A stretch of DNA of 64,000 nt from Glycomyces sambucus (GTDB lineage Bacteria > Actinomycetota > Actinomycetes > Mycobacteriales > Micromonosporaceae). Within the stretch, counting starts at the first letter, position 1. Every line of letters begins with the position of its first letter. The stretch spans positions 579,443-643,442 of the forward strand of contig NZ_FNGF01000001.1 in the NCBI RefSeq assembly GCF_900102815.1, given 5' to 3'. Positions 57,512-64,000 of this stretch are shown here, piece by piece. The translations under genes were made by a program, and so were the position numbers. Below the pieces are notes generated by a model. That model searched no databases. It was not told the origin of the DNA and saw only the letters and a list, made by a program, of their open reading frames with translations.

Positions 57512-58660
57512 TTACCAGCGGAGGAACGCCCCCACGCCGCCGGCCTGCTCCCCCAGTTCGACGCCCTCGCTGAGGATCGAGACCCTGGCGTCGGAGGCCA
57601 GCGCCATCTCGATCATCGCCTCGCCGAGCTGCGCTTCGGCGATCGCGGTGGCGACGTCGGCCTCGCCGGGCGCGACGGCGTCGGCGAGGACCGCGCCCTG
57701 CGGGATGCGCTGGGCGCTCCAGACCGAGTCGCGCTCGATGACGAGCCGGTCGACCCGGCCGCCCTGGAGGGCGTCGAGGACTTCCTCGGATCCGATGGCG
57801 GCCTTGGGAGGCGCTTCGGCGAAGTCGGCGGCGATCCGCGCGTCCCGGGCGTGCCTGGCGGCGGCGATCTCGGGGGCGAGGAGCTGCTGGATCTGCGCGG
57901 GCGACTTCTGGCCGAGCACCATCTGCGCCGCGACGACCTCGGCCTTGACGCCGCCGAGCGACTTCGAGGCGGCCTCCACGAGTTCGGGGTCGCCGGTGAC
58001 GACCAGGAGCTCCCAGCCGAACTGGGCGGTGTGCTCCTCCAGTGTGGAGTGGGCGGCGGTGAGGAACTTCTGGAGGTGCTCGGCGACCCGGAAGTCGAAG
58101 AGGTCGTACTGGGTCGAACTGCTGTGGTGGTCGCGGCCGTGGCCGCCGGGGCCCTTCATGACGCGCCATTCGGAGGTGTCGAGCACGAACGCGAGCCCGG
58201 AGACCTCCTCGCACCGGCCGAAACGGCTGTCCAGCAGCCGCATGCCCTTCCCGTCGACGACCGCGATGCCCACGGGAGAGCCCTCCGCCCACGCACCGAA
58301 CATCGGGGCGATGTGCGAGCGGGGCCCGAGGGCGACCCGGTCGGCCAGGGGCGTCTGCATCTCCACGGTGTAGGTCTCGCCGGTGCCGAGCGCGACGAAC
58401 AGCGCCCGCCCGATCCCGGGCGAGCCGGGGCGGACGAGCGCTTCGATGTCGATCTTGAGTTCTTCGACCCGGCGGCCGAGGAGGGACCTGGTGCCGTTGT
58501 CGACGGCGTCGAGGAGCTGCTTGAGCCCCTGGTCGAGCCGGGTCTTCCAGATGGGGGTGGAGCCCTGCTCCCGGGGGTCGGCGTTCACGTAGAGCGAGAG
58601 CACGCCGGCGTCGTCCCGCAGGTGCACCAGCTTGAGCTGCGTCTCGCGATCCATGGGCAT
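57512..58660 (-). CDS. baeRF/VLRF1-like release-factor-fold protein
   Basis: A 382-residue protein that fits the bacterial eRF1-like (baeRF/VLRF1) group: VLSLYVNADPREQGS near the N terminus, a central domain with DSRFGRCEEVSGLAFV and KGPGGHGRDHH where eRF1 homologues carry a GGQ-type loop, AEHLQKFLTAAH, then LLVVTGDPELVEAASKSL and an eRF1 domain-3-like end (GSEEVLDALQGGRVDRLVIERD). Relatives (Vms1/ANKZF1) release peptides from stalled ribosomes, so a ribosome-rescue role is inferred. AGGAGG lies 8 bases before ATG 58660. The GGHG loop differs from GGQ, so catalysis is uncertain. Confidence 0.75.
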   Translation of the reverse strand: MPMDRETQLKLVHLRDDAGVLSLYVNADPREQGSTPIWKTRLDQGLKQLLDAVDNGTRSLLGRRVEELKIDIEALVRPGSPGIGRALFVALGTGETYTVEMQTPLADRVALGPRSHIAPMFGAWAEGSPVGIAVVDGKGMRLLDSRFGRCEEVSGLAFVLDTSEWRVMKGPGGHGRDHHSSSTQYDLFDFRVAEHLQKFLTAAHSTLEEHTAQFGWELLVVTGDPELVEAASKSLGGVKAEVVAAQMVLGQKSPAQIQQLLAPEIAAARHARDARIAADFAEAPPKAAIGSEEVLDALQGGRVDRLVIERDSVWSAQRIPQGAVLADAVAPGEADVATAIAEAQLGEAMIEMALASDARVSILSEGVELGEQAGGVGAFLRW

Positions 58661-58746
58661 GGCTACCGCCTCCTCCTCGGTGGGAAATTCGCCTCAGGAT
58701 ATGCCCGGACGCTCCGAATCGAGAAGGTTTCGCCACTTCCGCGGCG

Positions 58747-59478
58747 CTAGATCGCGCACCCTTCGGGCCCGCACGCTTCCGCGTCGTCGGCGCCGGTGAC
58801 GGTGGTGAGCGCGGGCTTCTTCTCGTTCCACGCCTTCTCCAGCATCTCGGCGAACAGCGCGGTCGGCTGCGCGCCGGAGACGCCGTACTTCTCGTCGATG
58901 ACGAAGAAGGGCACTCCGTTGGCCCCGAGCGCGGCGGCCTCGGCCTCGTCGGCGCGCACCGCTTCGCGGTACCGCTCCGGGTCGTCGAGCACGGCGACGA
59001 CCTCGCTCTCGTCGAGCCCGGCGGCGACGGCCACCTCGATCACGCGGGAGCGCTCGAAGATCGAAGCCTCGTCGGCGAAGTTCGCGGCGTAGAACGCCTG
59101 CCAGACCTGCGCTTCGAGCCCCCGGTCAGAGGCCAGGTGCAGCAGCCGGTGGAGGTCGAAGGTGTTCCCGTGGTCGCGGCCCTCGGTCCGGTACTCCAGG
59201 CCCTCGATCTTGGCGAGTTCGCCGAGCTTGTACTCGTTGGCCTGCGCCTGGGCGGGGCTGATGCCGTACTTCTTGGCGATCATGGGCACGACGGCGTCGA
59301 CCTCGCCCGGGGCGCGGTTCGGGTCGAGCTCGAAGGACCGGTGCCGCACTTCGACGGCGACCTTCCCGGAGAGCTCCTCCACGGCCTTGTCGAAGCGGGC
59401 CTTGCCCACGTAGCACCAAGGGCAGGCGATGTCGGACCAGACGTCCACGCGGAGGACGTTCTTCTTCAGCTCAATCAC
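58747..59478 (-). CDS. DsbA family oxidoreductase (FrnE-like)
   Basis: A 243-residue cytosolic thioredoxin-fold protein of the FrnE/2-hydroxychromene-2-carboxylate isomerase-like group. The active site CPWC follows VDVWSDIA (about residues 14-25). The helical insertion FDLHRLLHLASDRG and the cis-Pro segment GVPFFVIDEKYGVSGAQP are conserved. It ends CGPEGCAI, a second Cys pair often seen in this family. Probably a disulfide isomerase or oxidase used in polyketide metabolism or oxidative stress. The start is GTG 59478 (VIELKKN); a more upstream ATG at 59505 is possible. Confidence 0.9.
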   Translation of the reverse strand: MIELKKNVLRVDVWSDIACPWCYVGKARFDKAVEELSGKVAVEVRHRSFELDPNRAPGEVDAVVPMIAKKYGISPAQAQANEYKLGELAKIEGLEYRTEGRDHGNTFDLHRLLHLASDRGLEAQVWQAFYAANFADEASIFERSRVIEVAVAAGLDESEVVAVLDDPERYREAVRADEAEAAALGANGVPFFVIDEKYGVSGAQPTALFAEMLEKAWNEKKPALTTVTGADDAEACGPEGCAI

Positions 59479-59621
59479 ACCAGGCCCAACACTTGAAGCT
59501 TGCACTGAATTCCGCGTGTGCGGCGCCTCTCCCTCCCCCCGCTGCCCAGTGACCCTGCACTCGCGCCCAAGCCCCCGTTCAGGTACCCTTTCTCAGGCTC
59601 GGCGCGCCCCCACGCGCCCCA

Positions 59622-59693
59622 GGGTGCTTAGCTCAGCGGTAGAGCACCTCGCTTACAACGAGGTGGTCACAGGTTCGATCCCTGTAGCACCCA
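59622..59693 (+). tRNA. tRNA-Val (anticodon TAC)
   Basis: Complete cloverleaf: acceptor GGGTGCT/AGCACCC, D arm AGCTCAGCGGTAGAGC, anticodon loop CTTACAA giving TAC, T arm AGGTTCGATCCCT. The discriminator is A and CCA is encoded (59694-59696). Confidence 0.97.
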
Positions 59694-59701
59694 CCAAGCA
59701 T

Positions 59702-60931
59702 CTATCTGCTCGGTTTCGCGTCGGCGTCGCGGTGGCGGCGGGCGGTTTCGAAGGCTTCTACGTCGGTGGTCCAGGGGCCGAAGGGGTCGAGGGCGGGGCA
59801 GCCTTCCTTGATGAAGGCGGCGACCAGGTCGCGGTATCCGCGGAGGCCGTCGATGAGGGCGTATTCGACCTGGTACTGGGGGTCTTCGCCGGGGATCGGG
59901 GTGGTGATCCTGGCGGCGGTGTCGGCGTAGAGGTGGAGTTGGATTCCCTCGCCCGCCGCTTCGTCTTCGATGGTGAAGACCTCGTTGTCGCCGGCGTAGT
60001 GGTCGGCGACGAAGTCCCAGAACGCGGTTGTGGTGGGGCGGGGGTCGGCCGGGGTCCAGGTGAAGGTGGCGTCCTTGTCGTCGGTGAAGACGAGCGGGCG
60101 GTCGGCGGACGTCCCGTCCTCGGGGGTGGTCCGGGCGCGGTGGGCGGCTTCTGCGCACATGAGGAAGGTGACGGTGCGGACGGCGTCGTCGGCCAGCGCG
60201 GGGTGGGCGCGGCGGACGGCCTCGGCGACGGCGTTCTCCATGCGGTGCCAGTCGTCCCTGTCCGTGCCGCGCCTGCCGCGGCGGGGGTCGCGGGCGATGC
60301 CCATGGTGGTGGCGGTCCGTTCGGCGGTGAAGACGACCCGCATCACTTGGGGCAGGAGATCGGGGTCGACGGCGTCGGGGAGGCGGCGGGGGATCGTCGC
60401 GCCGTGCAGGTACTGGCCGGTGAACTTCAGGATCGCGGTGTCGAGCGGGGTGAGGCGGACGCCGCGTTCGGCGCGGCGGCGGTCGGCGTCGTACTCCTGG
60501 ACGCGCTGCGGGTCGGGAGTCTCGGTGAGGGATCGCGATGCGGCGACGAGTTCGCCGCGTTCGAGCAGGTCGATGTCCGCGCCGTGGGCGATGAGCTGGT
60601 ACTCGACGGAGCGGTGGTTCCGGCAGCGCGCGTCGAGTGCTTCGGGCGTGCCGAACAGGATCGGGCCGAGCAGTGCGATCGCCGCGGCCTCGTCGAGCGG
60701 GCCCCGGGTCCCGGCGGCGTCGCACAGGGGCGCGAGCATGCCCCACAGGAGCAGGTGCCGCAGGAGGTCGTGGCGGATCACCGCGAGGTGGGCGTCGTCG
60801 ATGGGGAACGTGAACACGCGCGGGTCGTGGTTCGCGTCGGCCCCGCCGACCACCTCCAGTCGCAGTTCGCCGTTCACGCGGACCGCCTTCGGCATCCAGC
60901 CGTCGGCGCGCCTGAATACGAGTTCGCTCAT
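59702..60931 (-). CDS. DUF6357-like uncharacterised protein
   Basis: A 409-residue soluble protein. It starts MSELVFRRADGWMPKAVRV and contains GGADANHDPRVFTFPIDDAH, PLCDAAGTRGPLDEAAA, KFTGQYLHGATIPRRLPDAVDP and GPWTTDVEAFETARRHR. I recall similar actinobacterial proteins labelled DUF6357, with no known activity. It is not associated with a recognisable operon and lies 5 bases after the end of the CCA-encoding tRNA-Val on the opposite strand. ATG 60931 is preceded by GAGAGGGG. No catalytic motif, signal peptide or membrane helix is seen. Confidence 0.72.
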   Translation of the reverse strand: MSELVFRRADGWMPKAVRVNGELRLEVVGGADANHDPRVFTFPIDDAHLAVIRHDLLRHLLLWGMLAPLCDAAGTRGPLDEAAAIALLGPILFGTPEALDARCRNHRSVEYQLIAHGADIDLLERGELVAASRSLTETPDPQRVQEYDADRRRAERGVRLTPLDTAILKFTGQYLHGATIPRRLPDAVDPDLLPQVMRVVFTAERTATTMGIARDPRRGRRGTDRDDWHRMENAVAEAVRRAHPALADDAVRTVTFLMCAEAAHRARTTPEDGTSADRPLVFTDDKDATFTWTPADPRPTTTAFWDFVADHYAGDNEVFTIEDEAAGEGIQLHLYADTAARITTPIPGEDPQYQVEYALIDGLRGYRDLVAAFIKEGCPALDPFGPWTTDVEAFETARRHRDADAKPSR

Positions 60932-61006
60932 GGGACCCCTCTCCCTCACCGGTGAGGATATTCGGTCAGGAGTACCACTCGCATCAGTGGTTCGCGGGCC
61001 GGGCGG

Positions 61007-61714
61007 TCAGGGCTCCCGGCGGTCGTCGGTGAGGTCGAGGGCCGCTACGCGTTTCCTCAGGTCGTCGAAGTGTTCGCGCATGCGCTGGACGGCCAGCAGC
61101 TCGTCGCCCGCGGTGAGGGCGTCGATGATGCGGGCGTGGACGAGGCCGCGGTTCGGGGCGGGGGCGAGCATGCGGCCGCCGACTTCGCGGCTGAGTTCGC
61201 CGAAGAGCCGCCAGAACAGGTCGATGAGGTTGTCCACCAAGGGATTGCCGAGGCCGGAGTAGAGCGTGCGGTGGAACTCCTCGTCGAGTTCGCGCGAGTC
61301 CTCGCCGCGTTCGTCGCGTTCGGTCATCTCCCGCGCGATGTCGGCGCAGCGCTGGAGTTCGGCGTCGAGGCCGGCCCGCGCGACGGCGGGCATGAGGCCG
61401 GCCTCCATCGCCTCGCGGGCCGTCAGGACCTCGACCACGGCGGTGCCGGTGCCGGCCAGGCCGTACGGGAGCTGTTCGATGATCGGTTTGAAGGAGAACT
61501 CGGAGACGAAGAGGCCGTTGCCGTGCCGCGCCTCGATGACGCCGAGGGTCTGGAGGCTGCGCGTGGCCTCGCGCAGCGACAGTCGGCTGACGCCGAGTTC
61601 GGCGGCGAGGTCGGCCTCGCTGGGGAGGCGCGCGCCCGCGGGCAGGTCGTGCTCGCGGATGTAGTCGCGCAGCCTGCGCTGCGCGGCAAGGTAGATCGGA
61701 CCGCCTGATCTCAT
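61007..61714 (-). CDS. FadR-type GntR family transcriptional regulator
   Basis: A 235-residue regulator. The GntR winged helix (about 8-70) has LPSEADLAAELGVSRLSLREATRSLQTLGVIEARHGNG in two overlapping parts. An all-helical FCD effector domain (about 85-220) contains the metal/ligand motif ELDEEFHRTLYSG and a later His-rich ARIIDAL segment. It likely responds to the sugar acid metabolised by the operon it terminates (two permeases, lyase). The start at 61714 overlaps the lyase stop (ATGA). Confidence 0.93.
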   Translation of the reverse strand: MRSGGPIYLAAQRRLRDYIREHDLPAGARLPSEADLAAELGVSRLSLREATRSLQTLGVIEARHGNGLFVSEFSFKPIIEQLPYGLAGTGTAVVEVLTAREAMEAGLMPAVARAGLDAELQRCADIAREMTERDERGEDSRELDEEFHRTLYSGLGNPLVDNLIDLFWRLFGELSREVGGRMLAPAPNRGLVHARIIDALTAGDELLAVQRMREHFDDLRKRVAALDLTDDRREP

Positions 61715-62625
61715 GTGACGACCGTACCGGGGAGCGCGGGCGCGTCGGCCGCGGCGGCGAGCGCGTCGCGCAGGGACGGGACGAGCCGGTCGATCGCGGC
61801 GCGGTCGGCGGCACTGGCCGGGCCCCAGGGGGTGCGGGCCGGGCCGATGTCGGGGCCGAGGCGGTTCATGAGCTCCTTGACGAAGCCGGGTCCGGTTGCG
61901 GCGCGGGCGATGTCGCGGAAGGGCCGGTGCAGTGCGTGAGCGCGGTCGGTCTCGCCGCGGTCGAAGGCGTCGACGACGGCGTGGGCGAGGGGCGCGAGGC
62001 CGTTGTAGAGGCTGCCGATCGCGGCGCCGGAGCCGAGGGCGAGCGCGGCGGGCAGGAGCTCGTCGCGTCCGAAGTAGACGCGGAGGTCGGGGCGGGCGAG
62101 GCGGACCGCCTCCAGTTCCATCAGGTCCTCGTCGGTGAACTTCACCGCCGCGAGGAAGGGGACCGCGGCGGCGACCTCGCTGGGGCGCGGGACGGGGCCG
62201 GTCATCGACGGGATCTGGTAGTAGCAGAACGGGACCCCGGCCGCGGCGGAGGCCACTTCGGACAGCCAGTCGACCAGGTGCGCGAGCGTCGGCGCCTGCC
62301 CGTAGTAGGGCGCGACGGTGGCGACGAGGTCGACGCCGAGGCCCTTGGCGTGGGCGGCGAGGTCGCGGGTGGTCGCCAGCGGCAGCCCGCCGACGTGGAC
62401 GCCCAGGCCGAAGCCGTCCGGGCGGGCGGCGGCCCACGCCTCCAGGATGGACACGCGTTCTTCGACGGTGAGGAACGGGAACTCGCCGCTCGTGCCGTTG
62501 ACGAAGGCACCCTGCACGCCGGTCGAGCGCAGGTGCGCCAGCTGCTCGGGGACGCGGTCGAGGTCGACCCGCCCGGTCCCGTCGTACGGCGCCAGGGCGG
62601 CCGCCCAGAATTCGAACCGGCTCAT
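61711..62625 (-). CDS. N-acetylneuraminate lyase/DHDPS-family aldolase
   Basis: A 304-residue class I aldolase of the DapA/NanA superfamily. Motifs: GTSGE (44-48), YY (135-136) in CYYQIPSMTG and the Schiff-base Lys162 in AVKFTDEDL. The YYxxP plus VKFT combination favours the N-acetylneuraminate lyase branch over lysine biosynthesis; other 2-keto-3-deoxy sugar acids are possible. Context (sugar importer plus FadR regulator) supports a catabolic role. ATG 62625 has AAAGGA upstream; a GTG at 62640 precedes it. Confidence 0.85.
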   Translation of the reverse strand: MSRFEFWAAALAPYDGTGRVDLDRVPEQLAHLRSTGVQGAFVNGTSGEFPFLTVEERVSILEAWAAARPDGFGLGVHVGGLPLATTRDLAAHAKGLGVDLVATVAPYYGQAPTLAHLVDWLSEVASAAAGVPFCYYQIPSMTGPVPRPSEVAAAVPFLAAVKFTDEDLMELEAVRLARPDLRVYFGRDELLPAALALGSGAAIGSLYNGLAPLAHAVVDAFDRGETDRAHALHRPFRDIARAATGPGFVKELMNRLGPDIGPARTPWGPASAADRAAIDRLVPSLRDALAAAADAPALPGTVVT

Positions 62626-62647
62626 GAGCTGTCCTTTCACGCGTGTG

Positions 62648-63505
62648 TCACGCCTTGGTGGCGCCGTCGGTGAGCCCGGCGACGATGTACCGCTGGAGGA
62701 AGACGAACGCCGCGATCACCGGCAGGGCCACGACCGCGGAGACCGCCATGAGGTCGTTCCAGCGCACCCCGAACTCGTTGGTGATCTCGGCCAGGACGAT
62801 CGTGATCGGCTGGATGCCCTCGCTGGTGGCGAGCGAGAGCCCGAACACGAACTCGCCCCACGCGCCCAGGAAGCTCACGACGGCCACCGTGACGATGCCG
62901 GGCACCGAGATCGGGAGTGCGATGCGCGCGAACGAGGAGAGCTCGCCGCAGCCGTCCATCCTGGCCGCCTCGACCACCTCCTCGGGGACGCCGAGGAAGT
63001 ACGGCCGCAGGATCGTGACCGCCAGCGGCACCGCCAGCGCGCAGTTCGCGATGACGAGCCCGGCGTACGAGTCCACCAGGCCCGCACCGGAGAACAGGAC
63101 GAACATCGGCAGGGCGAGGTTCACCGAGGGCACCATCTGCACGACGAGCATGAGCATCATGACCGCACCGACGCCGCGGACCCGGAACTTCGCGAGCCCG
63201 TACGCGGCGGGCAGCGCGAGGAGGAGCGTGAGCACGGTGGTGCCGACCGCGATGACGGCGCTGTTGGCGAGGCCGCGCGCGATGTCGGGGTCGGCGAAGA
63301 CCGCGCGGGTGTAGGACTCGACGGTCGGCGGCAGCGGGACCAGGTCCGGGGGCACGCGGAAGACCGCGTCGCCGGTCTTCAGAGAGGTGACGACCATCCA
63401 GTAGACGGGAATCAGGTAGACGGCGGCGGCGATGGTGCCGGCGGTCGCGAGCCACCGGCGGGTGCGGCGGTCGCGGCGCGAGCCGGTCGCGGTGGTCGCG
63501 CTCAT
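62648..63505 (-). CDS. Carbohydrate ABC transporter permease
   Basis: A 285-residue CUT1-type permease with six helices (AAAVYLIPVYWMVVTSL first). The EAA loop EEVVEAARMDGCGELSSFARI lies at about residues 188-208. The second membrane component of an importer whose first permease overlaps it upstream (ATGA). It is followed by the aldolase gene 22 bases later. The substrate is probably that of the aldolase (a sialic acid or keto-deoxy sugar acid). Confidence 0.93.
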   Translation of the reverse strand: MSATTATGSRRDRRTRRWLATAGTIAAAVYLIPVYWMVVTSLKTGDAVFRVPPDLVPLPPTVESYTRAVFADPDIARGLANSAVIAVGTTVLTLLLALPAAYGLAKFRVRGVGAVMMLMLVVQMVPSVNLALPMFVLFSGAGLVDSYAGLVIANCALAVPLAVTILRPYFLGVPEEVVEAARMDGCGELSSFARIALPISVPGIVTVAVVSFLGAWGEFVFGLSLATSEGIQPITIVLAEITNEFGVRWNDLMAVSAVVALPVIAAFVFLQRYIVAGLTDGATKA

Positions 63506-64000
63506 GCGCTCTGCTCCTTCCGCAGGGCCCGGAAATACCAGAGGGACAAGGCGATCGGCACGATCATGAGGACCGTGGTGGCGACCGAGGCGGTGTCGAA
63601 GCGGGAGAACTCGAACGCCTCGTTGTACGCGTAGACGGGCAGTGTCGCGGTCGCGCCGCCGGGCCCGCCCGCGGTCATGAGGAAGATCGTGTCGAAGTTC
63701 TTGAACGTGTAGATGAAGACGAGCAGCAGCGCGGCGAGCGAGACCGGGCGCAGCTGCGGGAGCGTGAGGTGCCGGAACTGGCGCCACGGCGAGGCCCCGT
63801 CGATGCGCGCGGCCTCGTACAGCCCCTTGGGGATGCCTTCGAGCCCGGCGGCGAGCAGGATCATCGCGAACGGGGCGAAGCTCCACGCGGTGGCGATGAC
63901 GACCGCGGCGACCGCCGCCGTGGGCCGGCCGAGCCAGAACAGGTCGCCTTCGAGGAGCCCGAGCGCGCGCAGCAGCGCGTTGAGCAGCCCGTAGCTGCCG
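63502..64000 (-). CDS. Sugar ABC transporter permease, 5' end cut by window edge
   Basis: The last 165 or so residues of a CUT1 permease. The readable part begins GSYGLLNALLRALG and contains the LGRPTAAVAAVVIATAW helix. The EAA loop is GLYEAARIDGASPWRQFRHL, and the C terminus is WYFRALRKEQSA. It is the partner of the downstream permease, and the stop overlaps that gene's start. The binding protein and remaining operon genes should lie beyond the right edge. Confidence 0.93.
   Translation of the reverse strand, partial: GSYGLLNALLRALGLLEGDLFWLGRPTAAVAAVVIATAWSFAPFAMILLAAGLEGIPKGLYEAARIDGASPWRQFRHLTLPQLRPVSLAALLLVFIYTFKNFDTIFLMTAGGPGGATATLPVYAYNEAFEFSRFDTASVATTVLMIVPIALSLWYFRALRKEQSA

Overview
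The window is a contiguous piece of high-GC actinobacterial chromosome. The evidence is strong G/C bias at third codon positions, many GTG starts, an argCJBDFRGH operon, actinobacterial-type NarL two-component systems, a VLRF1/baeRF-like release-factor homologue, a DtxR/IdeR-type iron box, and many genes whose start codon lies only 6-7 bases after a -10-like hexamer, as in leaderless mRNAs. A member of the Glycomycetales/Micromonosporales is my best guess, but the sequence alone does not fix the genus. I see no transposase, integrase, phage or CRISPR array. The region reads as a core chromosome with small accessory modules.

Layout. 1-9.7 kb: tRNA-Gly, two tandem GNAT acetyltransferases, a small membrane protein, phosphoketolase, a DUF4188 protein, an aminoglycoside-phosphotransferase-fold kinase, a TPM-domain/PspA membrane-stress pair, and a small heat-shock protein under a perfect CIRCE operator. 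9.7-17.4 kb (minus): a rhamnogalacturonan utilisation operon like Bacillus yes (DUF624 protein, binding protein, two permeases, acetylesterase, exo-lyase), with LacI-type operators upstream and an unexplained small coding fragment inside. 17.4-18.1 kb: non-coding, then tRNA-Cys, tRNA-Val and a second tRNA-Gly identical to the first. 18-26 kb: Tex, a NarL-type two-component system, an MMPL transporter, a MazF-type toxin-antitoxin pair and an HdeD-like membrane protein.

26-34.5 kb (minus): the complete arginine operon argC-J-B-D-F-R-G-H, with every junction overlapping and two ARG boxes placed on the -35 and -10 of the argC promoter. 34.6-39.8 kb: a second NarL-type system, small membrane proteins, a PAP2 phosphatase and a penicillin-binding-protein-like transpeptidase that seems to have lost its catalytic motifs. 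39.9-46.1 kb (minus): infC-rpmI-rplT-rRNA/tRNA methyltransferase-pheS-pheT, where infC starts at ATC and has a long leader with a terminator-like hairpin. 46.1-49 kb: a PH-domain membrane protein, a PIN/antitoxin pair and an Xaa-Pro aminopeptidase.

49.3-55.7 kb: aconitase, a DUF3291 protein, a flavin monooxygenase and two tandem endonuclease/exonuclease/phosphatase-fold hydrolases (one Tat-exported). 55.9-59.5 kb: a PHBH-type FAD monooxygenase with two overlapping perfect operators, an isolated iron box, the baeRF-like protein and a DsbA-family oxidoreductase. 59.6-64 kb: tRNA-Val, a DUF6357-like protein, then the 3' part of a catabolic operon (two sugar ABC permeases, an N-acetylneuraminate-lyase-family aldolase, a FadR-type GntR regulator) that runs off the right edge.

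How they work together. The two ABC-importer operons point to life on plant pectin and on a sialic-acid-like or keto-sugar-acid substrate. The arginine, translation and tRNA genes are housekeeping. The most interesting loose ends are the inactivated transpeptidase, the orphan iron box, the orphan coding fragment between the acetylesterase and the lyase, the infC leader, and the recurrent leaderless promoter architecture.
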